Shown here: piece after piece, positions 31,328 through 37,552 of the stretch | How positions within the stretch are numbered: position 1 is the first letter of the stretch | Layout: every line of letters starts with the position of its first letter | Virus record (IMG/VR): IMGVR_UViG_3300037882_001697 | Span: 1-37,569 of that record | Direction: 5' to 3' (one strand) | DNA length: 37,569 nt | DNA from: a virus | Notes under the pieces: generated by a model | Told to the model about the DNA's origin: nothing | What the model saw: the letters and a program-made list of their open reading frames with translations, nothing else | Database searches by the model: none | Program-made: the position numbers and the translations under genes

Positions 31328-31528
31328 TTAAGGCTTGCTGGCACTAAATAAGACCTTCCCGCGTGACATTTTGCGTATAATTTCCCCCACGTCAGCACCA
31401 GGCATACCGCCGTTTTCCCACGATGCAACATTGCTCTGCGTCACCAGCCTATCAAGCTTTTTACTAAGCGAGTTCGCCAGATGCGCCTGTGACCATCCCT
31501 TTGATTTTCGCCATTCTGCCAACATCAT
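31328..31528 (-). CDS. XRE/Cro-type repressor
   Basis: The product is 66 residues, starting MMLAEWRKSKGWSQAHLANS. The helix-turn-helix is WSQAHLANSL, with recognition helix near VTQSNVASWENGG. The ATG at 31528 has AGAGG eight bases upstream. It is first in the leftward operon and divergent from the exonuclease-recT operon. It probably controls both by binding the two related palindromes in the intergenic region. There is no ligand or cleavage domain. Confidence 0.8.
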   Translation of the reverse strand: MMLAEWRKSKGWSQAHLANSLSKKLDRLVTQSNVASWENGGMPGADVGEIIRKMSRGKVLFSASKP

Positions 31529-31558
31529 AAAATTAACCTCTTATGTGAATTTAGCACT

Positions 31559-31588
31559 ATTATAATAACAAAAATATTATTTACGCAA
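31559..31588 (-). promoter_or_regulatory. Repressor promoter with operator-like site
   Basis: On the minus strand TTGCGT (31588-31583) and TATAAT (31564-31559) are 18 bases apart. The sequence ATAACAAAAATATT (31565-31578) lies between them and is almost repeated at 31601-31613, so the repressor may regulate itself. Confidence 0.65.
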
Positions 31589-31600
31589 CGGCTAAATAAA

Positions 31601-31643
31601 ATAACAAAATATTGTTGACATGCAGGCCGTGGCGGGCTAGCCT
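31601..31643 (+). promoter_or_regulatory. Operator and leaderless promoter of exonuclease-recT operon
   Basis: TTGACA (31615-31620) and TAGCCT (31638-31643) are 17 bases apart. The ATG at 31650 comes six bases after the -10 box with no Shine-Dalgarno, so the mRNA is probably leaderless. The palindrome AACAA-AATA-TTGTT (31603-31616) touches the -35 box, where a bound repressor would block transcription. Confidence 0.55.
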
Positions 31644-31649
31644 GACTCC

Positions 31650-32444
31650 ATGATTTTAACAGACCAATCAGAGATAGATTATCACTCGCATTCGGCGCTT
31701 AGCCGCTCGCGCCTTTGGACTCTGGCGAGCCGGACGCCGCAACATGCGAGGCACGCACCAGCGAAGAAATCAAAGGCGATGGACTTAGGCAAAGCGATGC
31801 ACATTGCCGTACTGGAGCCGCACCGGTTGGATGATATGGTAATGAAAGGCGGTGAAGATCGCCGGGGCAATCAGTGGAAAGACCTTGTATATTACTGTAA
31901 CGCATACGGAAAAATCCCGCTGACGGAATCGGATTACGGCAAGGTATTTTATATGCGCGATGCAGCGCAGGCGCTGCCTGTATTAAAGCGCCTGACGGAT
32001 GGGAAGCAGCTTGTGGAACATTCGGGGTACTGGATAGACGAGGAAACGGGCATAGAGTGCCGATGCAGGCCGGATATATATCATCCTGGCTTGCGTATCG
32101 CCGCCGACCTGAAAACGACACTGAACGCCTCACCGGAATCGTTCATGCGTTCGATTGAGGAATATGGCTATCACGTGCAGGAGCCGTTTTATAGCGAAGG
32201 CTGGCACTATGCGGGGGGTGGGGCGGTGGACGGTTTTTTATTCATCGCCATTGAAACCGATTTCCCGCACGTCACGGCGTGTTACGAGCTTTTACCTGAA
32301 GCCGTTGCCGAGGGGGAAGCGGTCATGCACAAGGCGCTCAGGACGTGGAAAACCTGCATGGACACGAATATATGGCCGGGGTATGGTGATGGAATAATGC
32401 AAATTGACATACCGCGCCGGGCATACCGGGAAACTTTAACTTAA
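31650..32444 (+). CDS. RecE-like exonuclease (PD-(D/E)xK)
   Basis: The product is 264 residues of the exonuclease VIII / DUF3799-type family. LGKAMHIAVLEP supplies the early His. CRPDIYHPGLRIAADLKTTL supplies the Asp and a DxK variant of the ExK motif. YGYHVQEPFYSEGW supplies the conserved Gln and Tyr of RecB-type nucleases. It would resect 5' ends so that RecT can load. The recT gene follows 14 bases later. It has no ribosome-binding site and is likely read from a leaderless mRNA. Confidence 0.88.
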   Translation: MILTDQSEIDYHSHSALSRSRLWTLASRTPQHARHAPAKKSKAMDLGKAMHIAVLEPHRLDDMVMKGGEDRRGNQWKDLVYYCNAYGKIPLTESDYGKVFYMRDAAQALPVLKRLTDGKQLVEHSGYWIDEETGIECRCRPDIYHPGLRIAADLKTTLNASPESFMRSIEEYGYHVQEPFYSEGWHYAGGGAVDGFLFIAIETDFPHVTACYELLPEAVAEGEAVMHKALRTWKTCMDTNIWPGYGDGIMQIDIPRRAYRETLT

Positions 32445-32458
32445 ACAGGAGAAAGACT

Positions 32459-33355
32459 ATGAACGACACACCAGAAGGCGGAAGAGTTAGCAAGGGGCAA
32501 TTGATGCTTCAGCGCAAGCAGGAGATTGCGAACTCAATGCAGGAATTTCAGCGAACGCTCCCGGCATCCATACCGGCGGAAAAGTTCGTGCGTACCGTGC
32601 AGACGGCGATTCAGCTAAATCCCGATATTGCCTATGCCACCCGTGATTCAGTGATTAATGCTTGTATGAAGGCCGCTGCCGATGGCCTGATTCTTGACGG
32701 ACGCGAGGCGGTGCTGAATATCTATAACAGCAAGGTGAAAACCGCGAGCGGCGGTGAGGAATGGCAGAAAACCGCTGTATATATCCCGATGGTTACCGGG
32801 ATTTTCAAGCGCATCCGCAATTCTGGCGAGGTGTCACTGGTTAATGCGTTCATCGTGCATAAGAACGACATATTCAAGCGCACCCTTGGGCTGGAGATGA
32901 CTCTGACGCATGAGCCGAACGACGAAAACCCCGGCGAGGCAGTGGGAGTATATGCCGTATGCCGCTACAAGGACGGAACGGTGGATTATGAATATATGTC
33001 AAAACAACAGGTTTTGCGTATCGGCGATAAGACGAAAAACAAAGACCAATACAGCCCAGAAAAGGGGCAGTCATACGAAGAATGGTGGAGAAAAACCGCT
33101 GTGCGCCGCCTGAGCAAGCGCCTGCCGATGGATTCAGATATACGCAACGTGATACAGCGCATTGATGAGTTGCAGGAGCCGATCTCAGACCCTGAAACGG
33201 GTGAGGTGTTTAAAGAAACACCCGCGCCGAAGAAGCGTGCGCCATATAAGAGGCGTGCTGCGGCTACCGAGGCATTGCAGGAAGAACCCGCCTCAGAGGT
33301 CATTGAAAACGATGAGCCGAGCGTTTCCGATGCTGACGTTGAGGATGTAATTTAA
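32459..33355 (+). CDS. recT: RecT single-strand annealing protein
   Basis: The product is 298 residues with AGGAG upstream. The pattern matches RecT: LPASIPAEKFVRTVQTAIQL and NPDIAYATRDSVINACMKAA, then ADGLILDGREAVLNIYNSKV. It continues with AVYIPMVTGIFKRIRNSGEV and YEEWWRKTAVRRLSKRLPMD. The C-terminal 60 residues are a Pro/Lys linker followed by an acidic tail (ENDEPSVSDADVEDVI), as in proteins that recruit partners such as SSB. It anneals complementary strands in recombination, working with the exonuclease before it. Confidence 0.92.
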   Translation: MNDTPEGGRVSKGQLMLQRKQEIANSMQEFQRTLPASIPAEKFVRTVQTAIQLNPDIAYATRDSVINACMKAAADGLILDGREAVLNIYNSKVKTASGGEEWQKTAVYIPMVTGIFKRIRNSGEVSLVNAFIVHKNDIFKRTLGLEMTLTHEPNDENPGEAVGVYAVCRYKDGTVDYEYMSKQQVLRIGDKTKNKDQYSPEKGQSYEEWWRKTAVRRLSKRLPMDSDIRNVIQRIDELQEPISDPETGEVFKETPAPKKRAPYKRRAAATEALQEEPASEVIENDEPSVSDADVEDVI

Positions 33356-33361
33356 CTTTAT

Positions 33362-33395
33362 GGTGTCCTGCCGGTGTGCGGACTGGCAGGACACC
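33362..33395 (+). promoter_or_regulatory. Strong hairpin after recT
   Basis: GGTGTCCTGCC (33362-33372) pairs perfectly with GGCAGGACACC (33385-33395), an 11-base-pair stem with a 12-base loop. No T run follows on either strand, so it is not a standard terminator. It ends just before the GGGGG ribosome-binding site of the next gene and may set mRNA stability or translation there. Confidence 0.6.
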
Positions 33396-33513
33396 GCCAG
33401 GGGGATTTATGAGGTGTGATTTAATGCGAATGTTCTCAGTTATTTTAATAGCTGTTATCGGCGAAATATCGATAATCGCTGGCGGGGTAATCGCCGGGAT
33501 GTGGGCATGGGAT

Positions 33514-33521
33514 TATTTTAA
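33514..33521 (+). repeat. Target-site duplication, left copy
   Basis: TATTTTAA immediately left of the left inverted repeat. The identical eight bases follow the right inverted repeat at 35549-35556. Eight bases is the usual duplication length of the IS1595 family. Confidence 0.9.
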
Positions 33522-33545
33522 GGCGTTATTATACTTGACGTACCC
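33522..33545 (+). repeat. IS left terminal inverted repeat
   Basis: Twenty-four bases starting GGCGTTATTATACTTGACGT; the reverse complement is found without mismatch at the other end. TTGACG inside it could act as a -35 box. Confidence 0.93.
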
Positions 33546-33561
33546 TTGCGGGAGATTATAA

Positions 33562-34392
33562 ATGTCTCTTAAGCAAATGCGCCTCGCCCTAAGTATATCT
33601 GGCGTTCCTCTGGAAGGAAATAAGCTAGTGCGTATAGTGTATATGGATGAATCCGGCACGGGGAAAGAGGACACACATTTAGTTGTTTGCGGTGCCATAG
33701 TTCATGGCGATACCTTATTCGGCCCCGTTGAAGATTATCTTCAGTCTTTGATTGATAAGCATATTCCCGCCGATAAAAAGGAAGGCTTCTACTTTCACGC
33801 ATCAGAAATTTATAGCGGTAGCAGAAAAGGAAAAAGCGCCAGTATTTTTGCTGATAGGCAAGAATGGCCCGCTGAAAGGCGATGGGCCATATTGGATGAT
33901 ATGGTGGCAATACCAAAAGACTTTAATATACCTATTTGTGTTGCGTGGATTGAAAAATCAGAATTTCTAACAAAGATTAAAAATGCGCCTCCCGAAAAAA
34001 AATTAGACGTTGAAGGTTCAAAAGCAGTCCACGCTTGTGGAATTGCTGTTTGCGAACTTATAGTTGAAAAATGGATGAGAGAGAACACAACAGACGAATT
34101 TGCAATGATAACTATGGAAAACAATGATGAGGTAAGACAGTTAGCAAAGAGTACGCATCTATATTTAAAAAATATAGAAGATTTATCGGACTATGGTGAG
34201 ATTAGCGCCAAAATTCTCCCGTTCGTTAAGATACGAGATGGTCTACAGTTTGCAAATAAATCGGAATCAAGATTCCTGCAAATCGCTGATGTTTGTGCAT
34301 GGGCTTGTCGCCGCGCTTTGAATCACGCCGAAAACGCAGACCGCTTTATAACTCCTCTTCTCCCGCAGATTTTTGAGGGGAAGGAGGCTTAG
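33562..34392 (+). CDS. DUF3800 passenger protein in IS
   Basis: The product is 276 residues with GGGAG seven bases ahead of the ATG. DUF3800 features are visible: VRIVYMDESGTGKEDTHLVV near the N-terminus with the conserved Asp-Glu-Ser/Gly, FYFHASEIYSGSRKGKSASI, and SRFLQIADVCAWACRRALNH near the end (conserved Asp). The family is thought to have an RNase H-like, possibly nuclease fold; no function is established. It is the only plus-strand gene of the element and lies just inside the left end. It overlaps the convergent 65-residue gene by 47 bases. Confidence 0.88.
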   Translation: MSLKQMRLALSISGVPLEGNKLVRIVYMDESGTGKEDTHLVVCGAIVHGDTLFGPVEDYLQSLIDKHIPADKKEGFYFHASEIYSGSRKGKSASIFADRQEWPAERRWAILDDMVAIPKDFNIPICVAWIEKSEFLTKIKNAPPEKKLDVEGSKAVHACGIAVCELIVEKWMRENTTDEFAMITMENNDEVRQLAKSTHLYLKNIEDLSDYGEISAKILPFVKIRDGLQFANKSESRFLQIADVCAWACRRALNHAENADRFITPLLPQIFEGKEA

Positions 34393-34543
34393 ATGCGGGC
34401 GGCACAATTCTCTCAAAGGCGCGTTCAAATAGCTTATCTGCCTCGGTGGGGTTTAGTTCGCCAGCGTCGGTTAGTTCGCGCACAGTATTGCGGAACTTCT
34501 TCGACTGCTCCCTCTGGGTCAATTCGTCCTTTTTCTTCGGCAT
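34346..34543 (-). CDS. 65-residue IS accessory protein, unknown
   Basis: The gene follows the transposase stop by five bases and is in the same operon. The product reads MPKKKDELTQREQSKKFRNT and VRELTDAGELNPTEADKLFE, a charged helical protein with a Pro/Ser-rich tail. It may be an accessory factor of transposition or of the passenger. Its 3' end overlaps the end of the DUF3800 gene on the other strand. Confidence 0.65.
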   Translation of the reverse strand: MPKKKDELTQREQSKKFRNTVRELTDAGELNPTEADKLFERAFERIVPPASKPPSPQKSAGEEEL

Positions 34544-34548
34544 CGCGC

Positions 34549-35484
34549 TTAGGCTCCAATACCAGTTGTTTGATAGGTCAGGCGCTTACCAACTACGCCT
34601 TTCAACAGCGCGTCAGCACGGGTAGCATCGTTAAATCCGGTTGCTTCACGGTTGTTATAACGGAAATCGAACTCCGCAACATAGCGATGCAGATGCTTCT
34701 TATCACAATGCTGATACACGCCTTTCATGCCGCGTTTGAAGATAGAAAAGCTACCTTCAATGGTATTGGTGTGAATGTTGCCCCGTCCGTATTCGCCAGT
34801 GCCATGAGCAACGAAATCATGCTTATCAAACGAGCGGTCAAGATTCTTGTATTGCCCGGCTTCATCAGTCATCACATGGGCTTCACGCGAAATGTTAGCT
34901 TCGAGAATAGGGGTGATGTCAGCGGCTTTCAGGCTATCAACAACCATGCTGCGCTTGCGTCCAGTGCTGCGGTCAACGAGAGACAGAACTTTATGCTTGT
35001 GAGCATAGCCGCGGCCTTTCTTGCTGCCTTCTGGCTTTACAGTGCGGTCATTGCCAATAAAGGTTTCATCAACCTCAACAACGCCACCACCTTGACCGAA
35101 AGGCGAAAGGTCGCCAGAGCGCATTGCTTCGCGGATACGGTGGGACATAAACCACGCAGTTTTAAGGGTAACGCCAAGAGTGCGGTGAAGCTGATTGCTG
35201 GAAATACCTTTTTTGCTTCCTGCGATAAGATAGATAGCTTGCAGCCATATGTGCATAGGAACATGGCTTCCCTCAAAGATAGTGCCGATTTTTACAGTAA
35301 ACGGCTTGCGGCACTGATAGCACTTGTAAGCGCCTATGCGGGTCGATTTACCGCCCATCTTGCCGATGCGTTCAACACCGCCGCAATGAGGGCAAACACA
35401 ACCATCAGGCCACACACGGGCTTCGATGAAAGCATAAGCAGATTCTTCGTTATGAAAATGTGGGGCAGAAAGGGTGGAAGTCAT
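34549..35484 (-). CDS. IS1595-family (ISXO2-like) transposase
   Basis: The product is 311 residues. An N-terminal zinc ribbon (CPHCGG ... CYQCRK) is followed by a helix-turn-helix region (GISSNQLHRTLGVTLKTAWF). The DDE-type catalytic core contains GVVEVDETFIGND, HVMTDEAGQYKN and HTNTIEGSFSIFKRG, the last giving the Asn/Glu of this family. It cuts and pastes the element ends. AGGAG lies eight bases ahead of the ATG. A possible promoter uses TTGACG inside the right inverted repeat with CATATT 17 bases later. Confidence 0.95.
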   Translation of the reverse strand: MTSTLSAPHFHNEESAYAFIEARVWPDGCVCPHCGGVERIGKMGGKSTRIGAYKCYQCRKPFTVKIGTIFEGSHVPMHIWLQAIYLIAGSKKGISSNQLHRTLGVTLKTAWFMSHRIREAMRSGDLSPFGQGGGVVEVDETFIGNDRTVKPEGSKKGRGYAHKHKVLSLVDRSTGRKRSMVVDSLKAADITPILEANISREAHVMTDEAGQYKNLDRSFDKHDFVAHGTGEYGRGNIHTNTIEGSFSIFKRGMKGVYQHCDKKHLHRYVAEFDFRYNNREATGFNDATRADALLKGVVGKRLTYQTTGIGA

Positions 35485-35524
35485 GTTTTATTCTCCTAAT
35501 GAAGAGAATATGCCAGTTTTGTCT

Positions 35525-35548
35525 GGGTACGTCAAGTATAATAACGCC
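35525..35548 (-). repeat. IS right terminal inverted repeat
   Basis: Exact reverse complement of the 24 bases at 33522-33545. It contains TTGACG on the minus strand, the likely -35 box of the transposase promoter. Confidence 0.93.
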
Positions 35549-35556
35549 TATTTTAA
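35549..35556 (+). repeat. Target-site duplication, right copy
   Basis: TATTTTAA, identical to 33514-33521. Its reading frame joins the 33409 gene to the sequence leading into the 35569 gene. Confidence 0.9.
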
Positions 35557-35568
35557 CGGAGTACAACA

Positions 35569-35832
35569 ATGAGCCAGATTTACAAATACACACTGAAACA
35601 CGATTCAGATGCGGCGCAGGCTATCGAAATGCCGAGTATGGCTGAAATCGTTGAAGTTCATGCACAGGGTAACACGGTGAATTTCTGGGCTATGGTGAAC
35701 TCATTAAGCCGGGTGGTTACTCGTAATTTCAGGGTGTACGCCACGGGCGTGAATATCAGCGACGATGTTAAATACATCGGCTCCGCGCACCTCGCCTGTG
35801 GATTAGTGTTTCATGTGACGGAGGTTAATTGA
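35569..35832 (+). CDS. DUF7352-like phage protein
   Basis: The product is 87 residues. IYKYTLKHDSDAAQAIEMPS then MAEIVEVHAQGNTVNFWAMV, a variable arm, YATGVNISDDVKYIGSAHLA and a final LVFHVTEVN match a small beta-rich family common in phages. CGGAG lies seven bases upstream of the ATG. Before the IS insertion the preceding small gene ended in an ATGA overlap with this start. Function unknown. Confidence 0.7.
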   Translation: MSQIYKYTLKHDSDAAQAIEMPSMAEIVEVHAQGNTVNFWAMVNSLSRVVTRNFRVYATGVNISDDVKYIGSAHLACGLVFHVTEVN

Positions 35833-35833
35833 G

Positions 35834-36127
35834 GTGAAACTCGTTTACGTATATTGCGCCACGAAATTCATTGATCGAGGGGACGCCAGAAGGAAGGCTA
35901 AAATATTCCTCAGAAAACGCATGAAGCAATACAAGGGGAAAAACGCAACGTTTGAAGAAGCGTGGGTTGAGGGCATTACTTACATGAGGATAAAATTCAC
36001 CACCAAGGAGAAATATTATAATGCCGCTATGGAGCGGGATATACCACTGGCCGGTATTCCTCTGCCCGGTGATACTGCCACACGGCGCAGGATGCGTCAA
36101 TGTCCTGTGGCTGGGCGCAGGCGGTGA
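35834..36127 (+). CDS. Basic unknown protein, last gene of the recT operon
   Basis: The product is 97 residues from a GTG at 35834, one base after the previous stop. It reads MKLVYVYCATKFIDRGDARR and is strongly basic, ending TRRRMRQCPVAGRRR. It is mostly helical in the first half. No family is recognised. It ends about 110 bases before the shared terminator. Confidence 0.55.
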   Translation: MKLVYVYCATKFIDRGDARRKAKIFLRKRMKQYKGKNATFEEAWVEGITYMRIKFTTKEKYYNAAMERDIPLAGIPLPGDTATRRRMRQCPVAGRRR

Positions 36128-36157
36128 GTAGGAGGTAAATAAGGTATTTTTTTATTT

Positions 36158-36273
36158 TTGACATTTAATGCGCGAAGCCATACAGTTGTTTATCCCAATT
36201 TTGCGGTTGGGATTGTGAAAGCGTTTGGTAGGCTATAGAAGCCCCGCACTGGTTGCACAGTTGTGGGGCTTCT
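36158..36273 (+). ncRNA. Possible small RNA: promoter, hairpin and terminator
   Basis: TTGACA (36158-36163) and TACAGT (36181-36186) are 17 bases apart and no gene follows. A transcript from about 36193 would run roughly 80 bases to the terminator and contain the hairpin ATCCCAA/TTGGGAT (36192-36198, 36207-36213). No open reading frame with a ribosome-binding site is present. It could instead be antisense control of the lysis operon, or a chance promoter match. Confidence 0.35.
36237..36273 (+). terminator. Bidirectional hairpin terminator between opposing operons
   Basis: AGAAGCCCC (36237-36245) pairs with GGGGCTTCT (36265-36273), extended by three inner pairs. It lies between the ends of the rightward recT operon and the leftward lysis operon. 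The T tract is weak in both directions (TGCTTTCT to the right). Confidence 0.65.
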
Positions 36274-36282
36274 GCTTTCTGG

Positions 36283-36480
36283 CTATGCGCCAAGTATCTC
36301 AGCTTCTTTGCCATCAATCAGGCTTTCAAGCGCCATCAGGTCTGCATCCGTCAGGGTGTTGGTGTCTAGCTTGTGTTTCAATTCGCGCCACTTGGCGATG
36401 ATTTCCGGCGCTGCTTTGATAGCAGCCAGAATCACAGGCACAAAGTTAATGATTAGATCGACTCGCTTATCACTGGACAT
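36283..36480 (-). CDS. 65-residue protein at end of lysis operon
   Basis: The product reads MSSDKRVDLIINFVPVILAA, then IKAAPEIIAKWRELKHKLDT. The first 25 residues are weakly hydrophobic and amphipathic, the rest is a charged helix. It overlaps the lipoprotein gene by 11 bases. It could be a lysis accessory protein. No family is recognised. Confidence 0.6.
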   Translation of the reverse strand: MSSDKRVDLIINFVPVILAAIKAAPEIIAKWRELKHKLDTNTLTDADLMALESLIDGKEAEILGA

Positions 36481-36817
36481 TACGCGCCTCCGTTATTTTG
36501 GCCTGTAGTTTATCTATGGCGACTTCAAGCCCTGCTATGGCAAGGTTTATGTAGGCTTCGCCTTCCGTGCCCGTAAGGACGGTTTTAAGCTGTTCGTGGA
36601 CTTTGTCTGCCTCGCGCACGGCTTCCTGTATGTCAGGCTTGTATGCGCCGCATGGTAAGCCTTCGCATTCTTTGATGGTCGCTAATGCGAGTGTCAGGAT
36701 GGTGTCATAGGACACGCCAATAGCGTATCGCTTTTCTTGCACGGTGTCCGGCGTAGCAGTGCCACACCCGGCAAGCAGTATGCTACTTATTAGCGTCAGC
36801 GCGAAGTTTTTCAGCAT
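36470..36817 (-). CDS. Lipoprotein of the lysis cassette
   Basis: The product is 115 residues. Residues 1-17 are a signal peptide and LLAGC places the lipidated cysteine at Cys18. The mature part is helical (TILTLALATIKECEGLPCGA, AYINLAIAGLEVAIDKLQAK) with two more cysteines. Its position after the lysozyme and membrane-protein genes suggests an outer-membrane spanin-like subunit. It is larger and less Pro-rich than classical Rz1, so the spanin role is tentative. It overlaps the preceding gene. Confidence 0.7.
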   Translation of the reverse strand: MLKNFALTLISSILLAGCGTATPDTVQEKRYAIGVSYDTILTLALATIKECEGLPCGAYKPDIQEAVREADKVHEQLKTVLTGTEGEAYINLAIAGLEVAIDKLQAKITEARNVQ

Positions 36818-37058
36818 ATTTCCCCTCTATCTGTTTGGTTGTAGCCATACGCCCACGCATGGCCTTATATGCCAGCCACATAGTGGCCAGCGCCGGTATC
36901 ATAGTAATGCCAGCTTCCAGCATGGCCTTGATAAATGCGATGTCAAACACCACGCCAGTGAATACCGTCACCAGCGTAAGCGCAGATAGAATAAAGCTGG
37001 TTAGCGCGGCTTTGAAGGTACTGGATTGCAGCGCCTTAATAGTGTCGTTTTCGTCCAT
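36783..37058 (-). CDS. Holin-like membrane protein
   Basis: The product is 91 residues with two probable transmembrane helices: SFILSALTLVTVFTGVVFDI (about 20-42) and GITMIPALATMWLAYKAM (about 50-67). A short charged N-terminus and a Lys/Arg-rich C-terminus flank them. It sits directly after the lysozyme gene. Since the lysozyme has no signal peptide, a holin must release it, and this is the obvious candidate. AAAGG lies upstream of the ATG. Confidence 0.7.
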   Translation of the reverse strand: MDENDTIKALQSSTFKAALTSFILSALTLVTVFTGVVFDIAFIKAMLEAGITMIPALATMWLAYKAMRGRMATTKQIEGKYAEKLRADANK

Positions 37059-37073
37059 AATTAGCCTTTCATG

Positions 37074-37121
37074 TGTTGCATAATTTGCAACAGTTCAACT
37101 ACCGAGGATTTCGCGGTAGTT
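37074..37121 (-). promoter_or_regulatory. Two hairpins between lysozyme and holin-like genes
   Basis: TGTTGCA/TGCAACA (37074-37080, 37086-37092) and AACTACCG/CGGTAGTT (37097-37104, 37114-37121) form two perfect stems. No T run follows either. The second begins at the lysozyme stop. They may limit readthrough or protect the mRNA and so tune holin level. Confidence 0.45.
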
Positions 37122-37552
37122 CATTTCGTTTGGTATAATGCCGATTCTTTCAGGCGGCGGGTAATAATCCCCTTGCTCTCCTTGCCGCCTGCGTATTTCC
37201 AGCGCTGGAATTGTTCCGGCGCTTTGTGGTGCTGCCCGGTGTTTATCATCTGTAACAAAGTGGATTTCCTGAACGCTTCCGCGCCAAGGTTGAATACAAA
37301 GCTCACCAGCGCGTCAAATTGATTCTGGGTTAGGGGCACATCCACCAGCCGATTAACCGCGCTTTCAGCGTCCGCAAGGTCAGCAATCAGGAGTTTTTCA
37401 CCCTGCTCTTTGGTGATGGGTGGCGTGTGGCGGGTTATGCCCTTTGTGCTGCCGTAGCCAATCGTATATATACCAGCGGTATCTAGGTAAACTTTATCGG
37501 AATACCCCTCAAATCCCTTGATAAGGTCGATGCCGGTTTGGGAGATGTTCAC
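37121..37552 (-). CDS. GH24 (T4-type) lysozyme, endolysin
   Basis: The product is 143 residues. The catalytic triad is Glu15, Asp24 and Thr30 in LIKGFEGYSDKVYLDTAGIY and TIGYG, with the same 9- and 6-residue spacing as Glu11-Asp20-Thr26 of T4 lysozyme. The C-terminal QNQFDALVSFVFNLGAEAF and the TRRLKES motif also fit. It cuts the glycan strands of peptidoglycan. There is no signal or anchor segment, so release depends on the holin. It is the first lysis gene. Confidence 0.93.
   Translation of the reverse strand: MNISQTGIDLIKGFEGYSDKVYLDTAGIYTIGYGSTKGITRHTPPITKEQGEKLLIADLADAESAVNRLVDVPLTQNQFDALVSFVFNLGAEAFRKSTLLQMINTGQHHKAPEQFQRWKYAGGKESKGIITRRLKESALYQTK

Larger units (their letters stand above)
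33409..33561 (+). pseudogene. Small membrane protein gene disrupted by IS
   Basis: The ATG at 33409 has GGGGGA upstream. The present frame (50 codons) reads MRCDLMRMFSVILIAVIGEI, SIIAGGVIAGMWAWDYF and then 13 codons supplied by the insertion sequence. Removing the element and one target copy restores ...WAWDYFNGVQQ and a TGA that overlaps the next ATG (35569) as ATGA, giving 42 residues. The protein is one or two transmembrane helices. The insertion truncates only the tail and separates it from the downstream gene, so it may still work. Confidence 0.7.
33522..35548 (-). mobile_element. IS1595-family insertion sequence with DUF3800 passenger
   Basis: The 2027-bp element is bounded by perfect 24-bp inverted repeats (33522-33545 and 35525-35548, GGCGTTATTATACTTGACGT and four more bases) and by an eight-base target duplication. 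It carries a transposase and a 65-residue gene on the minus strand and a DUF3800 gene on the plus strand. All frames are intact and both ends match exactly, so the insertion looks recent. It interrupts a small gene of the recT operon. Confidence 0.93.

Noticed and set aside
34393-35499. 368-codon plus-strand frame opposite the transposase
   Set aside because: Antisense shadow of a clearly conserved IS1595 transposase; no ribosome-binding site or recognisable domain.
36129-36157. AGGAGG sequences after the 35834 gene
   Set aside because: No ATG, GTG or TTG at a suitable distance opens a frame longer than a few codons.
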